This document shows, piece by piece, positions 9,571-18,500 of a stretch of DNA of 42,544 nt. Both the position numbers and the translations under genes were made by a program. The stretch is from an uncultured Psychromonas sp. (GTDB lineage Bacteria > Pseudomonadota > Gammaproteobacteria > Enterobacterales > Psychromonadaceae): assembly GCF_947489755.1 (NCBI RefSeq), contig NZ_CANLFB010000033.1, positions 1-42,544 of the forward strand. The letters run 5' to 3'. Each line of letters opens with the position of its first letter. Positions within the stretch are counted from its first letter, which is position 1. The notes below the pieces were generated by a model, which made no database searches, had not been told where the DNA came from, and was given only the letters and a program-made list of their open reading frames with translations.

Positions 9571-10540
9571 AAATAGCTCGTTCTAAAATACGTGTTGAAA
9601 TGAGGCTTGATAGATCGGTTTGAATTTGTCCAAGCATCCGCTTTTCACTCATTAATATACTTAATTGCTCTGCCTGTAACTCGATATTAGAAGGTGTGCC
9701 TGATAATCGCATTAATGCTTGTTTAGGATTTATAAATTGAGAATTCAAAATTGCTTTTTCAAGAAAGTAAGGATAAAGCTGTAAACGAACTGACATACTG
9801 GTTAACGCTTCTGCTGGATTTTTTTCATAAAAAAGATGGGCACGGTAATACGAACTTAAAAAATGTGCGATTTGTTGTTCTTTTTCTTGATATAAATCGC
9901 CACGTACCACTAATACATTAATAATGGGTAAACCTAGTGCAGATGAATTAATGAGTTCTCGAGCCCCTAATGCTAATAATTGCTGTTTCACAGGCTCCCT
10001 CACAATTAATGCATCAATATTACCTTTTAAGTAAGCATCTTTAACTTCGTTTTGTTTTACTTCATGTAATTGCACGGTTTGATTATTCAAATCAGTTAAG
10101 GTGAAAACTTCATCAAGTAACAATGCACCTGAGGCTTTATTTTCATAGCCTATAGAATGCCACTTTAGATCTTCTAATGTTTTTATTTCAGGCCTTGCCA
10201 TTAACGCATCGCCACCTTTTGAACGATCAATAACTGAAATTATTTTTAAATCGATACCTAAGGCAACTAATGTTAAAACTTCATCTAATGATAAAAAAGC
10301 AACATCTAATTTGGCGGTTTGAAAGGCTTGAATAACACTGGTTGATGAAGTGAGTTCTAGTAATGAATATTGCTCTTTATCTAGATAGCCGAGTTCATTT
10401 GCTAAAAAAGCAAACTCAAAGTTAGGCCAAGGTGCTGCACCAATAGTTAAAGGTTTTTGATATGGAGTACAACTCATGACAGATAAAAATAGAGATATTA
10501 TCGTAAACGATTTAAGGATTTTATTTATACACAGATTCAT
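9563..10540 (-). CDS. substrate-binding lipoprotein, SsuA/NMT1-THI5-like
   Basis: A 325-residue periplasmic binding protein of the family that serves sulfonate, nitrate or thiamine-precursor ABC importers. The N-terminus is a lipoprotein signal with the lipobox cysteine at about residue 24 (SVMSC). The fold signature is seen in IGAAPWPNFEFAFLANELGY, in the GNIDALIVREP segment and in the LALGIDLKII region. No ABC permease or ATPase gene adjoins it. Instead its stop codon overlaps the start of the PAS/EAL gene by 8 bases, so the likely job is ligand sensing rather than transport. The ligand cannot be told from the sequence. It is the first gene of the minus-strand run that leads into tamAB. Confidence 0.85.
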   Translation of the reverse strand: MNLCINKILKSFTIISLFLSVMSCTPYQKPLTIGAAPWPNFEFAFLANELGYLDKEQYSLLELTSSTSVIQAFQTAKLDVAFLSLDEVLTLVALGIDLKIISVIDRSKGGDALMARPEIKTLEDLKWHSIGYENKASGALLLDEVFTLTDLNNQTVQLHEVKQNEVKDAYLKGNIDALIVREPVKQQLLALGARELINSSALGLPIINVLVVRGDLYQEKEQQIAHFLSSYYRAHLFYEKNPAEALTSMSVRLQLYPYFLEKAILNSQFINPKQALMRLSGTPSNIELQAEQLSILMSEKRMLGQIQTDLSSLISTRILERAIYE

Positions 10541-10601
10541 AACTTGCTAACATTACAGATATTAATAAGAAGATAATTGATTTTACAGAGTTAGGGAGAT
10601 A

Positions 10602-10637
10602 AAAAAATAGCATGTAGGAATATACATGCTATTTTTT
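10602..10637 (-). terminator. terminator downstream of htpX
   Basis: A perfect 15-bp inverted repeat (10602-10616 with 10623-10637) with a 6-base loop lies 28 bases past the htpX stop. The outer part of the stem is an A/T run that gives a T-tract on the minus strand. It also isolates the lipoprotein gene from htpX transcription. Confidence 0.85.
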
Positions 10638-10665
10638 AAATTAATGAGAGTTTAAAGTCTTAAAT

Positions 10666-11541
10666 TTACATCATTTGGCTATTTTGTAAGGCTTTAATAC
10701 GATCCTCTAAAGGCGGATGTGACATAAACAAACTACTTTTCTTTTTACCAGAAATACCAAATGCCATCAAGCTTCCCTCAAGTTGTGGTTCCGAGGTCAT
10801 TTGTAAACGTTTTAATGCTGCAATCATTTTGTTTTTTCCCACTAACGATGCTGACCCAGAGTCTGCAATAAATTCGCGTTTACGTGAGTAATACATAACG
10901 ATGGTGCTTGCTAAAATGCCAAATACCATTTCTAAAATGAAAACAATAATGTAGTAAGAAAAACCACGCCCCGAGTCATTGTCGTTATTACCACGCATCG
11001 CATTATCAATAAATCCACCAATAACACGTGCTAAGAAAATAACAAACGTATTAACAATGCCTTGTATAAGGGCAAGTGTCACCATATCGCCATTCGCAAT
11101 ATGACTGACTTCATGTGCTAAAACAGCTTCTGCCTCGTCTTGTGTCATTTGCTCAAGTAGACCGGTGCTGACTGCCACTAACGCACTGTTTTTCTTCATG
11201 CCTGTCGCAAAGGCATTCATGTCTTGAGCTGGGTAAATAGCCACTTCAGGCATTTTTATGCCTGCTTTATCGGCTTGTCTTTTTACTGTTTCTAATAACC
11301 AACGTTCAGTTGTATTGCTTGGAGTAACTATCACAACTGCACCAGTACTTCTTTTAGCCATCCATTTAGACATTGCTAAAGAGATAAATGAACCACCGAA
11401 ACCGAAAACCGTCGCAAGTATTAGTAATCCACCTATGCTGTTGGAATTCATTCCAGTGACAGAAAAAACAATACTTAATACAATACCTAGTACTAAAACC
11501 ACCGCTAGGTTAGTTAATAGAAATAATGCAATACGTTTCAT
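10666..11541 (-). CDS. htpX: membrane zinc metalloprotease HtpX
   Basis: HtpX is an inner-membrane M48 protease that removes misfolded membrane proteins under envelope or heat stress. The 291-residue product matches the family length (E. coli 293). It starts with two hydrophobic helices (about 5-27 and 34-58). The zinc motif HEVSH lies near residue 143, two further membrane segments follow, and the third metal ligand is probably the glutamate of the REFIADS segment. It is a single-gene unit with its own terminator and diverges from ppiC. Confidence 0.96.
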   Translation of the reverse strand: MKRIALFLLTNLAVVLVLGIVLSIVFSVTGMNSNSIGGLLILATVFGFGGSFISLAMSKWMAKRSTGAVVIVTPSNTTERWLLETVKRQADKAGIKMPEVAIYPAQDMNAFATGMKKNSALVAVSTGLLEQMTQDEAEAVLAHEVSHIANGDMVTLALIQGIVNTFVIFLARVIGGFIDNAMRGNNDNDSGRGFSYYIIVFILEMVFGILASTIVMYYSRKREFIADSGSASLVGKNKMIAALKRLQMTSEPQLEGSLMAFGISGKKKSSLFMSHPPLEDRIKALQNSQMM

Positions 11542-11575
11542 GTAGACCTCGACTTATAAATAACAATATTTCGAC

Positions 11576-11603
11576 ATAATATGACTTTGTGACAAAGATG
11601 CAA
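11576..11603 (-). promoter_or_regulatory. candidate promoter of htpX
   Basis: On the minus strand a TATTAT (11581-11576) lies 16 bases downstream of TTGCAT (11603-11598), and the -10 element is about 35 bases before the htpX start. The -10 matches the sigma-70 consensus well, the -35 only partly. The spacer holds a small palindrome, CTTTG-TCA-CAAAG (11585-11597), that could be an operator. I see no clear CpxR or sigma-32 site. Confidence 0.35.
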
Positions 11604-11705
11604 GCAAATAATGAATAAAATTAACGCGTTCAATCACTCTGATTTGCACCCATGATAATCTATCGTTACAATCCATTTAACTTTTTACTACTTAAGGAAT
11701 TACCC

Positions 11706-11987
11706 ATGGCTTTAGCTCAAGCACGTCATATTTTAGTTAGCTCAGAAGAACAATGTCTTACATTAAAAAACGACATTGAAGCTGGAACTGATTTCGCTTC
11801 AGTTGCTAAACAACATTCATCATGCCCATCTGGTGCACAAGGTGGTGATTTAGGTGAGTTTGGACCAGGAATGATGGTTCCAGAGTTCGATAAAGTGGTT
11901 TTTTCTGCACCAATTGGTGAAGTGCAAGGCCCTGTAAAAACTCAATTTGGTTACCATCTATTAGAAGTCACTAAACGCAACGATTAA
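11706..11987 (+). CDS. ppiC: parvulin-type peptidyl-prolyl isomerase PpiC
   Basis: A small cytoplasmic prolyl isomerase, 93 residues, the same length as E. coli PpiC. The whole protein is one rotamase domain: ARHILV at the start, CPSGAQGGDLGEFGPG in the middle, and QFGYHLLEV at the end are the usual parvulin landmarks. I chose the ATG at 11706 because AAGGA (11694-11698) sits 7 bases before it and the product then begins MALAQARHILV as in the family. The longer frame from 11652 adds 18 residues with no family support. It diverges from htpX and has its own terminator. Confidence 0.95.
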   Translation: MALAQARHILVSSEEQCLTLKNDIEAGTDFASVAKQHSSCPSGAQGGDLGEFGPGMMVPEFDKVVFSAPIGEVQGPVKTQFGYHLLEVTKRND

Positions 11988-12004
11988 TTTTATTGTCGCA
12001 AACT

Positions 12005-12031
12005 AAAAACCGCTCGATGAGCGGTTTTTTT
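12005..12031 (+). terminator. terminator of ppiC, possibly bidirectional
   Basis: An 11-bp inverted repeat (12005-12015 with 12019-12029) around a GAT loop, with a T run to 12031. The left arm starts with A residues, so it could also stop the convergent zapC transcript. Confidence 0.88.
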
Positions 12032-12104
12032 ATGGGTTAAATATATCAATTTATATTTTCAATAAGTTAAATTCCTTTAAAAATCCAACCATATAATTAA
12101 ACAA

Positions 12105-12659
12105 TTAACCTGCGTTTTGAAAAGAAACCCATTCTTGTGGTTGAGTTTGTAAGCATGGCGTTAATTTATCCACTGTCACTTTTATAATTTGGAACTGTTT
12201 AAACGTTTTACCATTTGGAAATAAATGGTTTTCATCAAACAACATACATAAACAAAAGTTATCTTGCTGTTCCAATACCATGTATTTTGCAGACTCATGC
12301 TCGCCTGTTGTTATTAATATGCCTAGCTCACCATTATCAAATTGCATTTTAGGTTTTTCTGATGCTTCAAATAACCAGCTTTTCGGCATAATAGGTTTAT
12401 GAAACACATCAATAGCTAATAAATGTAATATTATCTTACAACGTAATGATTCTTCAAAATGGCTTAAAGATTCACTTTCAAACAGTTCAATGTATCGAGT
12501 CACATCCTCAACGGTAAATGAAAGGGTCTGGCTTTCACGTAAACGCAACATATTGGATTCATATACGATAGGAATAGCCCAATCGAGCCCAGCAACAGAT
12601 AATTTTCCCTGGTGATGATCAAAGACCCATTGCCATTCTGCTTTTGGAATAAAATCCAT
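12105..12659 (-). CDS. zapC: cell division protein ZapC
   Basis: ZapC binds FtsZ and stabilises the Z-ring at midcell. The 184-residue product (E. coli 180) keeps family landmarks: the N-terminal W-x-W segment (EWQWVFD), the central MPKSWLFEA segment and the LCMLFDE region. Similarity to E. coli ZapC is modest by eye, but the position directly downstream of pyrD on the same strand is the same as in enterobacteria, and this supports the name. The gap to pyrD is about 130 bases. No membrane segment or signal peptide is present, as expected for a cytosolic factor. Confidence 0.85.
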   Translation of the reverse strand: MDFIPKAEWQWVFDHHQGKLSVAGLDWAIPIVYESNMLRLRESQTLSFTVEDVTRYIELFESESLSHFEESLRCKIILHLLAIDVFHKPIMPKSWLFEASEKPKMQFDNGELGILITTGEHESAKYMVLEQQDNFCLCMLFDENHLFPNGKTFKQFQIIKVTVDKLTPCLQTQPQEWVSFQNAG

Positions 12660-12789
12660 TACTCTTCCTCGTTTAAATCGTTTTATTATTAACGTTTACT
12701 TTCAGATTGTTAATTGAACTGTTGTATTTTAAATCTAGGGTTTACCCTACTTACTTTAGTAACATTAGTATTTAGTCGCTTATTAACCA

Positions 12790-13800
12790 CTAAATATGAT
12801 TTACGATATCTTTAACTAATGGCGGTCCTTGGTAGATAAAGCCTGAGTAAATTTGTACTAAGCTAGCGCCAGCTTCAATTTTCTCTTTTGCTGCAATGAC
12901 ACTGTCAATACCACCGACTCCAATGATTGGAATTTCACCTTTCAAATGTTGAGCAAATTTAGCAATAACGGCAGTGCTTTTACTTTGTAAAGGACGACCA
13001 CTTAAACCGCCTGCTTCAGAAGCATGCGACATACCTTTAATCATTTCACGATCAAGGGTTGTGTTAGTCGCAATTAATCCGTCTATTTTATATTTCAGTA
13101 ATGATTGAGCAATTGACTCTATCTCTTCGTCACTTAAATCAGGCGCCACCTTTAATGCAATCGGCACATATTTTTCATGCTTTTTAGCAAGCGCCTCTTG
13201 ACGATCTTTTAACGAAGATAATAAGTCATCTAACGCCTCACCGTACTGTAAAGATCGTAGTCCAGGTGTATTGGGAGATGAAATATTAACGGCAATATAA
13301 CCTGCATGTGGGTAAACTTTTTCCATGCAAATAATGTAATCTTCTTTACCTTGTTCAACAGGTGTATTGATATTTTTACCAATATTAATACCGATCACAC
13401 CTTTAAAATTACTGTTTTTAACATTTTCAATTAAATTATCAACACCATCATTATTAAATCCCATACGATTAATAATACCTTCACCTTCTAATACACGAAA
13501 CAAACGTGGGGAAGGATTGCCAGGCTGGCCAACGGGTGTAACAGTACCAACTTCAACATGACCAAAGCCCATAGCACCAAAAGCATCGATACATTCAGCA
13601 TTTTTATCTAAACCGGCAGCCAATCCTAATGAATTAGGAAAGGTTAAGCCCATAAGTTGTACAGGGCGCTGTTGTACTTTTTGACGGTAAAAAAGGTCTA
13701 ATACGGTACCGTGAGTTAACTTAAGTTGCTTGATTGAAAGATCGTGCGCTTTTTCTGGATTCATTTTGAATAAAAAACTACGCATAACTCGATATAACAT
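12790..13800 (-). CDS. pyrD: dihydroorotate dehydrogenase (quinone), class 2
   Basis: PyrD oxidises dihydroorotate to orotate, the fourth step of pyrimidine synthesis, and passes electrons to membrane quinones. The 336 residues match the E. coli class 2 enzyme. The N-terminal amphipathic extension ([22 protein letters not shown]) that docks at the membrane is present. FMN and substrate landmarks follow: [22 protein letters not shown], and [14 protein letters not shown], which carries the catalytic serine of class 2. IGVGGI and [12 protein letters not shown] lie at the end. An AAGG Shine-Dalgarno sits just before the start. The order pyrD then zapC is conserved with E. coli. Confidence 0.97.
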   Translation of the reverse strand: MLYRVMRSFLFKMNPEKAHDLSIKQLKLTHGTVLDLFYRQKVQQRPVQLMGLTFPNSLGLAAGLDKNAECIDAFGAMGFGHVEVGTVTPVGQPGNPSPRLFRVLEGEGIINRMGFNNDGVDNLIENVKNSNFKGVIGINIGKNINTPVEQGKEDYIICMEKVYPHAGYIAVNISSPNTPGLRSLQYGEALDDLLSSLKDRQEALAKKHEKYVPIALKVAPDLSDEEIESIAQSLLKYKIDGLIATNTTLDREMIKGMSHASEAGGLSGRPLQSKSTAVIAKFAQHLKGEIPIIGVGGIDSVIAAKEKIEAGASLVQIYSGFIYQGPPLVKDIVNHI

Positions 13801-14322
13801 AATAAGACCTTATTTAAATGGATATTGCCGAATGAAATTTACGCTATTGTATAGAAAAACCGTAAAAATCAATACTGTAATGATAACAAAAGCTTCAAAA
13901 ATCAAGTATATCATTGTCTCACGCTATCGTAATAACACACATCAATAAATAAACACATGATGCTACAGGTGTGATGAACTGAGTAGTGATACACAGTGAA
14001 TGAATGTTAATAACTAAGGAAAGATTGTAATATTAAATCAATAACATAAAGGGGATTACGATCGATAGGAATATACTATGCAGATAAAAAATAATAATTA
14101 AAAAGTAATAATTAAAAAGTAAATCTCCGGTAGCAAAAATGTTAACTTTAACAGGCAGTTAACAAAGTGTTCTGCCTCATACCATCATAACTACCATTAT
14201 TTAAAAGCCATAAACTAACTTTTTAATTAAATTAAACGGTATTATATTAGCCAATACATATTATTGAATGTTTAAGCTTGTATTGTTCAGTCAAGGCTAA
14301 AACAATACTTAATCTATGCTTA
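13801..14322. other. intergenic region between pyrD and a secreted-protein gene
   Basis: About 520 bases without a credible gene. It must hold the pyrD promoter on the minus strand. A weak candidate is TACAAT (13851-13846) with TTGATT (13872-13867), but the spacer of 15 is short. A 14-bp unit is repeated twice in tandem at 14093-14120. The rest shows no gene or strong hairpin. Confidence 0.5.
14093..14120. repeat. two tandem copies of a 14-bp unit
   Basis: The unit AATAATTAAAAAGT occurs at 14093-14106 and again, identically, at 14107-14120. It is AT-only apart from one G and is probably a replication-slippage product. Confidence 0.8.
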
Positions 14323-15129
14323 CTATTGAATGTTCAATGAAGGGTATTTATGGACACGAACTCGCCACCCTTTTAGCCATTGAATTTCATCGCGGGGTGC
14401 ATTTTTTACTCGCCTAGTGAGCATTTCATCAGCAGCTAAAGCAAAGCTCAATAATATATTGTTTGATTGTTCAGGCATTGCTAGTAACACTTGCTTTAAT
14501 CCCCATCCATAGCCTTGATATTGTTCATTAATTGCAATCCCCTCACCTTTGAAGTTTATATAATCAAGTAACACAAAGATGCCTTCAGGCGTGGACGTTA
14601 ATGCACTTAAGTTCTTATTAATTTTTATTTTTTGAATTTCATCACTACTGTCTAAAATGTCCGGTATACCACGCTCTAAGCGTTTAATAATAAATCTAGC
14701 TTGTAATCCAATAGTAGAATGAAGTAACTCTCTTAATTGTATTAATTGAGCGCTTTCAAATTCGTCATAAAACATGTCTCTACTTTTCCATGGCGCTATT
14801 TTTGCTTCTGTTAACCATGGTGGAATTTTAATATTATTTTCTTTCAGGTAGTTTAATAACTGTGGGAACTGCTCTATGTAAGGCCCTTTTTTTAATGTTG
14901 GGTACCAAATGAAATGCCCTATTCCTAAGGAAGGAAAATTTTCCTTTTTATTCCATACTGTCAGGAATTCAGTTTTACCTGCGCCTTCGTTCTGCCAAAT
15001 AAGGCGCGCGAGTGTATTAGTTTGTTTTTCTGATAGGTTTATCGGGTAATTCTGTGCGGAAACATAATTAAACAAAAGTGAGAATAACAGAGTGGGTATT
15101 GAAAGCGTTAAAAAAGCAATACGTGACAT
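14323..15129 (-). CDS. secreted protein with a lysozyme-like E...GIGH signature
   Basis: I do not recognise a named gene. The 268-residue product has a clear signal peptide (residues 1-26, ending VSAQ), so it acts in the periplasm or outside. In the mature part the segment IWQNEGAGK (E48) is followed about 20 residues later by SLGIGHFIWYP (69-77). A glutamate followed by GIGH is the pattern of phage-type (GH24) lysozymes, where the glutamate is the catalytic acid. The rest does not match that family by eye, so peptidoglycan cleavage is only a possibility. I chose the ATG at 15129 because a CAGG lies 7 bases upstream and the signal peptide then begins MSRIAF. A TTG at 15150 would add seven polar residues. 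The gene stands alone. Confidence 0.75.
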   Translation of the reverse strand: MSRIAFLTLSIPTLLFSLLFNYVSAQNYPINLSEKQTNTLARLIWQNEGAGKTEFLTVWNKKENFPSLGIGHFIWYPTLKKGPYIEQFPQLLNYLKENNIKIPPWLTEAKIAPWKSRDMFYDEFESAQLIQLRELLHSTIGLQARFIIKRLERGIPDILDSSDEIQKIKINKNLSALTSTPEGIFVLLDYINFKGEGIAINEQYQGYGWGLKQVLLAMPEQSNNILLSFALAADEMLTRRVKNAPRDEIQWLKGWRVRVHKYPSLNIQ

Positions 15130-15189
15130 AAATAAACCTGAATCATGCAAATGAAGTGAATAGACGTCTAGGAAGTTGAAAGGTTCATT

Positions 15190-15492
15190 TTAAACGACGA
15201 AATGAAAACTCATGCTTTCAATTAATTGATCGCGTCTTTCTTGTGTTGCAACTTGTTGATAAGCGTCCAATGCGCCACGCCCTTTTGCAGAGGGTTGGTC
15301 ATAGCCCAACGTATCATTAATAGACTCTTCCTGCTGGGATGAAAGCACTAAAGAAAACTCAGTGCTTTCCGATTTTTTACTAACAGGCGTTACTTCGCTA
15401 ACGGGTGGCGTATTGTCATTTTTTTTAACCTGCGACACATTCCCCGTGTTAATGGGAATATTAGTCATCGCTATATTATTATAAATGGCCAT
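15190..15492 (-). CDS. conserved-looking small protein of unknown function
   Basis: A 100-residue soluble protein without a signal peptide or membrane segment. The N-terminal 55 residues are rich in Ser, Thr, Asn and Lys and look disordered. The last 40 residues (GYDQPSAKGRGALDAYQQVA then ERRDQL) form an ordered-looking helical tail, probably the functional part. It lies about 50 bases downstream of tsaB on the same strand and may be cotranscribed with it. No function can be assigned. The coherent C-terminal half argues that the gene is real. Confidence 0.65.
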   Translation of the reverse strand: MAIYNNIAMTNIPINTGNVSQVKKNDNTPPVSEVTPVSKKSESTEFSLVLSSQQEESINDTLGYDQPSAKGRGALDAYQQVATQERRDQLIESMSFHFVV

Positions 15493-15545
15493 TTGTCAGT
15501 TACTATTTCCTAATCACATATCAATTATGCTTGTATTATAGACAA

Positions 15546-16265
15546 TTATTCTCTTCCTGGAAGCTTTTTCCATGTCACAGTATCACGTAAATAAACTGGT
15601 ATTGCTAATTCAGGCTCTACCGCTTTATCATTTGCAATTAATAATGCAGCTGATTTAAGCATAAATTCGGCATTTGGATAAAGAATGTCAGATACTGAAC
15701 ATGTTTGGAAAAAAGTTAATAATTCAGGGTACGCAGCCCAACCAGTACCAACTAACTGACTATTTTGTTGTACTAGTATGCCGTTATTTTGTTGTTGTTC
15801 TATCAATGCTTCAGGCTTTATGACCACTTCTTTATCTTGTAAGACCATGACACCATTTTCATTAATATAGTGTGCAAAGTAAACCTCCCCCATTCGAGCA
15901 TCAATAGCTGCATATACACTACTACATTGCTTATCATTGTGTAGCGCTTGTTGTGCCATTGCTTGTAAAGTGGAAATGCCTACCATTTTCTTTTCTAAGC
16001 CATAAGCTAACCCTTGCGCAATACTGATTCCGATACGAACCCCCGTAAAACTTCCTGGGCCTTGTCCATAAGCAATCACATCAATATCAGCTAATGATAA
16101 TTTTGCTTCTTTAACAACGTCATCAACGGTTGGTAGTATTTTCTGCGTATGTTCTCTAGGAGCAAACATAAAACGTTGATAAGTAGTTGCATCTTTTGTT
16201 AATAATGCAACTGAACAAGCTTCTGTTGAAGAATCAATGCACAAAATATTTAATGAAGATGACAT
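15546..16265 (-). CDS. tsaB: tRNA threonylcarbamoyladenosine synthesis protein TsaB
   Basis: TsaB (YeaZ) is the non-catalytic partner of TsaD in forming the t6A modification at position 37 of ANN-decoding tRNAs. The 239-residue product (E. coli 231) starts with the ASKHA-fold motif ILCIDSSTEACSVAL and contains PTVDDVV, YGQGPGSFTGVRIG and the AIDARMGEVYFA segment typical of the family. It lies downstream of yoaA on the same strand with a gap of about 100 bases, as in enterobacteria. Confidence 0.96.
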   Translation of the reverse strand: MSSSLNILCIDSSTEACSVALLTKDATTYQRFMFAPREHTQKILPTVDDVVKEAKLSLADIDVIAYGQGPGSFTGVRIGISIAQGLAYGLEKKMVGISTLQAMAQQALHNDKQCSSVYAAIDARMGEVYFAHYINENGVMVLQDKEVVIKPEALIEQQQNNGILVQQNSQLVGTGWAAYPELLTFFQTCSVSDILYPNAEFMLKSAALLIANDKAVEPELAIPVYLRDTVTWKKLPGRE

Positions 16266-16362
16266 AAATCGCCTATTTAATGAGAGTTATAATGTTTATT
16301 AATGATGTTGACCCAGTTTGAGGTCTTCTTTAATACTTACTTGAGTATTTTATTCGATCTAT

Positions 16363-18285
16363 TTAATCAATTAAAGTCAGAAAATCGATGGCTTTATTGA
16401 GGTCTCGAGTACGTGGCATGCAAGGTAAACTATTCAGAAACAGATTGCCATATTTACGACTGACTAATCGAGTATCACAAACAATCAATACGCCTTTATC
16501 TTGCTCAGCACGAATTAAACGTCCAACACCTTGTTTAAGGGTAATAACAGCTTGAGGGAGCTGCACATCAAAGAAAGGGTCTCCTCCTTTTAATTCAGCA
16601 TCTTCCATCCGTGCTTTTAATAAAGGTTCTTCAGGAGAGGCAAAAGGTATTTTATCAATGATCACACAAGATAGCGTTTGTCCACGAACATCTACCCCTT
16701 CCCAGAAACTTCCTGTTGCCACTAATAACGCATTTCCGTGGCTAACAAATTCATCTAATAATGCTTGTTTGCTTTTCTCACCTTGCAATAAGACAGGTAA
16801 CGTTAATGACTCTCTAAAGGCCTGTGCTAATTGATTCATCATTGAGTGACTAGTACAAAGAAAAAAACAGCGACCTTTACTGGCCTTTATCACCGGAGAT
16901 AATGCCTCTACTAATTTAATGGCTAACCCTGGTGTACCTGGCTCAGGTAATAATCGAGGAACAACGAATAAGCTTTGTTTTGCGTAATCAAATGGGCTGT
17001 TGAGTTGTAAACAATCAGAATGAGTTAAGCCTAATAATTGCGTAAAATGTTTAAACTCCCCTTTCACTGATAATGTCGCAGAGGTGAATATCCAGCTCGC
17101 TTGTTTTTTCTGACATTCAACTTGAAAGCGTGTTGCTACACTTAATGGAGTAATATTTAAAGAAAAGTGCTGCTTCGTACATTCGTACCAGTAACTAAAC
17201 CCACTTTCATGCGTATTATTTAATCTTTCAAATAATAAACTGTATTGATTAATTTTTTCAAAAGCATGATCTAATACTTCACTTTTACCTAATCGCTCTG
17301 TTACTACTTGTTTTAAAAATGTCAGCACTTGTCTGAGACGGCTCACATGCATTTGCATTGCACGATCTTTACTTTTATCTCGCCAACTTCCAGACCCTTT
17401 TTCCATGGCAAACGCTAATCTAAAATCTAATGATGCCGCTCTAAGTTGTTCTGCTGCTTTTGCCATCTGCTTCGCTTCTTTTAATTCAGTGCGATACACA
17501 AAATCGATTTCTTTAGCGAGCTCTGTTAATTGTTTACTAGAAAGTACTTCACCAAAATATTGGCTAGCAATATCCGGTAATTGATGTGCTTCATCAAAAA
17601 TATAGGTATCAGCTTCAGGAATCAATTTCCCAAAACCAGTTTCTTTAACAGCAAGATCGGCAAAAAATAAATGATGATTGATAACAATAACATCGGCATC
17701 CATCGCTTTATTTCTCGCTTTCACGACAAAGCAATCCTCATAACTAGGGCACTCTCGTCCTAAGCAATTATCGTTAGTACTGGTAATAGAAGGAATGATC
17801 AACGCATCTTCTGGCAAGTTATCTACTTCTGCGATATCACCTGTTGCAGTACTGACTGACCAGTCTTTAATGGTGACTAATTCAGTATGTAAATTAGGTT
17901 GTTTGAAGCGGGTTTCCAACATGTAGCGATTTAAACGTTCAGTACATAGGTAATTGCTACGCCCCTTCAACAAGGTAGATAATCCCGTAAAGTGAGTTGC
18001 TTTCAGTAATAAAGGTAAATCTTTTAAATAGAGTTGTTCTTGAAGTGCTTTACTACCGGTTGAGATAATTAACTTTTGTCCCAAGCTTTTATCTAAGTTT
18101 AATAACGAAGGGGCTAAATAAGCGAACGTTTTACCCGTTCCCGTCTCTGCTTCAACTACTAATGAGGATTTTTTTTTAATGGCTAAGTCAACAGCCTCTG
18201 CCATTTTAACCTGTGCTTCTCGTCCTCTAAAATGCGGGATAAGATCTGCGAGTGCGCCTGTTGATGAAAAAAATGAAGCAATCAA
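16363..18285 (-). CDS. yoaA: DinG/XPD-family ATP-dependent DNA helicase YoaA
   Basis: YoaA is an iron-sulfur superfamily 2 helicase that helps repair replication-blocking damage; in E. coli it works with the chi (HolC) subunit of DNA polymerase III. The 640-residue product (E. coli 636) has Walker A (EAETGTGKT, around residue 50), a four-cysteine iron-sulfur cluster region (NYLCTERL, then CLGRECPSYEDC), and Walker B DEAH (YIFDEAHQLP). The C-terminal motor has motifs IFTSATL, GSFWEGVDV and GVGRLIR. The tsaB neighbour supports YoaA rather than DinG. I see no LexA box (CTGT, 8 bases, ACAG) upstream. Confidence 0.95.
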   Translation of the reverse strand: MIASFFSSTGALADLIPHFRGREAQVKMAEAVDLAIKKKSSLVVEAETGTGKTFAYLAPSLLNLDKSLGQKLIISTGSKALQEQLYLKDLPLLLKATHFTGLSTLLKGRSNYLCTERLNRYMLETRFKQPNLHTELVTIKDWSVSTATGDIAEVDNLPEDALIIPSITSTNDNCLGRECPSYEDCFVVKARNKAMDADVIVINHHLFFADLAVKETGFGKLIPEADTYIFDEAHQLPDIASQYFGEVLSSKQLTELAKEIDFVYRTELKEAKQMAKAAEQLRAASLDFRLAFAMEKGSGSWRDKSKDRAMQMHVSRLRQVLTFLKQVVTERLGKSEVLDHAFEKINQYSLLFERLNNTHESGFSYWYECTKQHFSLNITPLSVATRFQVECQKKQASWIFTSATLSVKGEFKHFTQLLGLTHSDCLQLNSPFDYAKQSLFVVPRLLPEPGTPGLAIKLVEALSPVIKASKGRCFFLCTSHSMMNQLAQAFRESLTLPVLLQGEKSKQALLDEFVSHGNALLVATGSFWEGVDVRGQTLSCVIIDKIPFASPEEPLLKARMEDAELKGGDPFFDVQLPQAVITLKQGVGRLIRAEQDKGVLIVCDTRLVSRKYGNLFLNSLPCMPRTRDLNKAIDFLTLID

Positions 18286-18500
18286 GTTAGTGAGCTCTTA
18301 AGTTGAATAATCAGTTAGAGAGTGCATTTCAATCAATAGCTTTGATGTTAAAGCGCGTTAAATTGATGTTTTTTGCGCTACATCAGGATCAACGAAAAAT
18401 TGAAATGCTATAAATAATAAATATTCTACGTTATTTAACAGAAACAGAACATGGGTTACTTCTATATAAGTGCACAGTTATTTGAAACAAAGGTACCATT

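Noticed and set aside
13801-13814. Inverted repeat around the pyrD ribosome binding site, like the pyrimidine-controlled leader of E. coli pyrC/pyrD
   Set aside because: The stem is only 5 A/T pairs. It is too weak to support a regulatory claim without the transcription start.
13730-13948. Plus-strand open frame of 72 codons across the pyrD start
   Set aside because: It overlaps the start of pyrD, has unlikely composition and no Shine-Dalgarno.
18286-18340. LexA box for yoaA (also looked for before phrB)
   Set aside because: No CTGT-N8-ACAG sequence is present in either upstream region.
18340-18500. Possible FNR or NsrR operator before ygbA
   Set aside because: TTGAT and ATCAA half-sites occur but not at the right spacing, and no NsrR-type dyad is visible.
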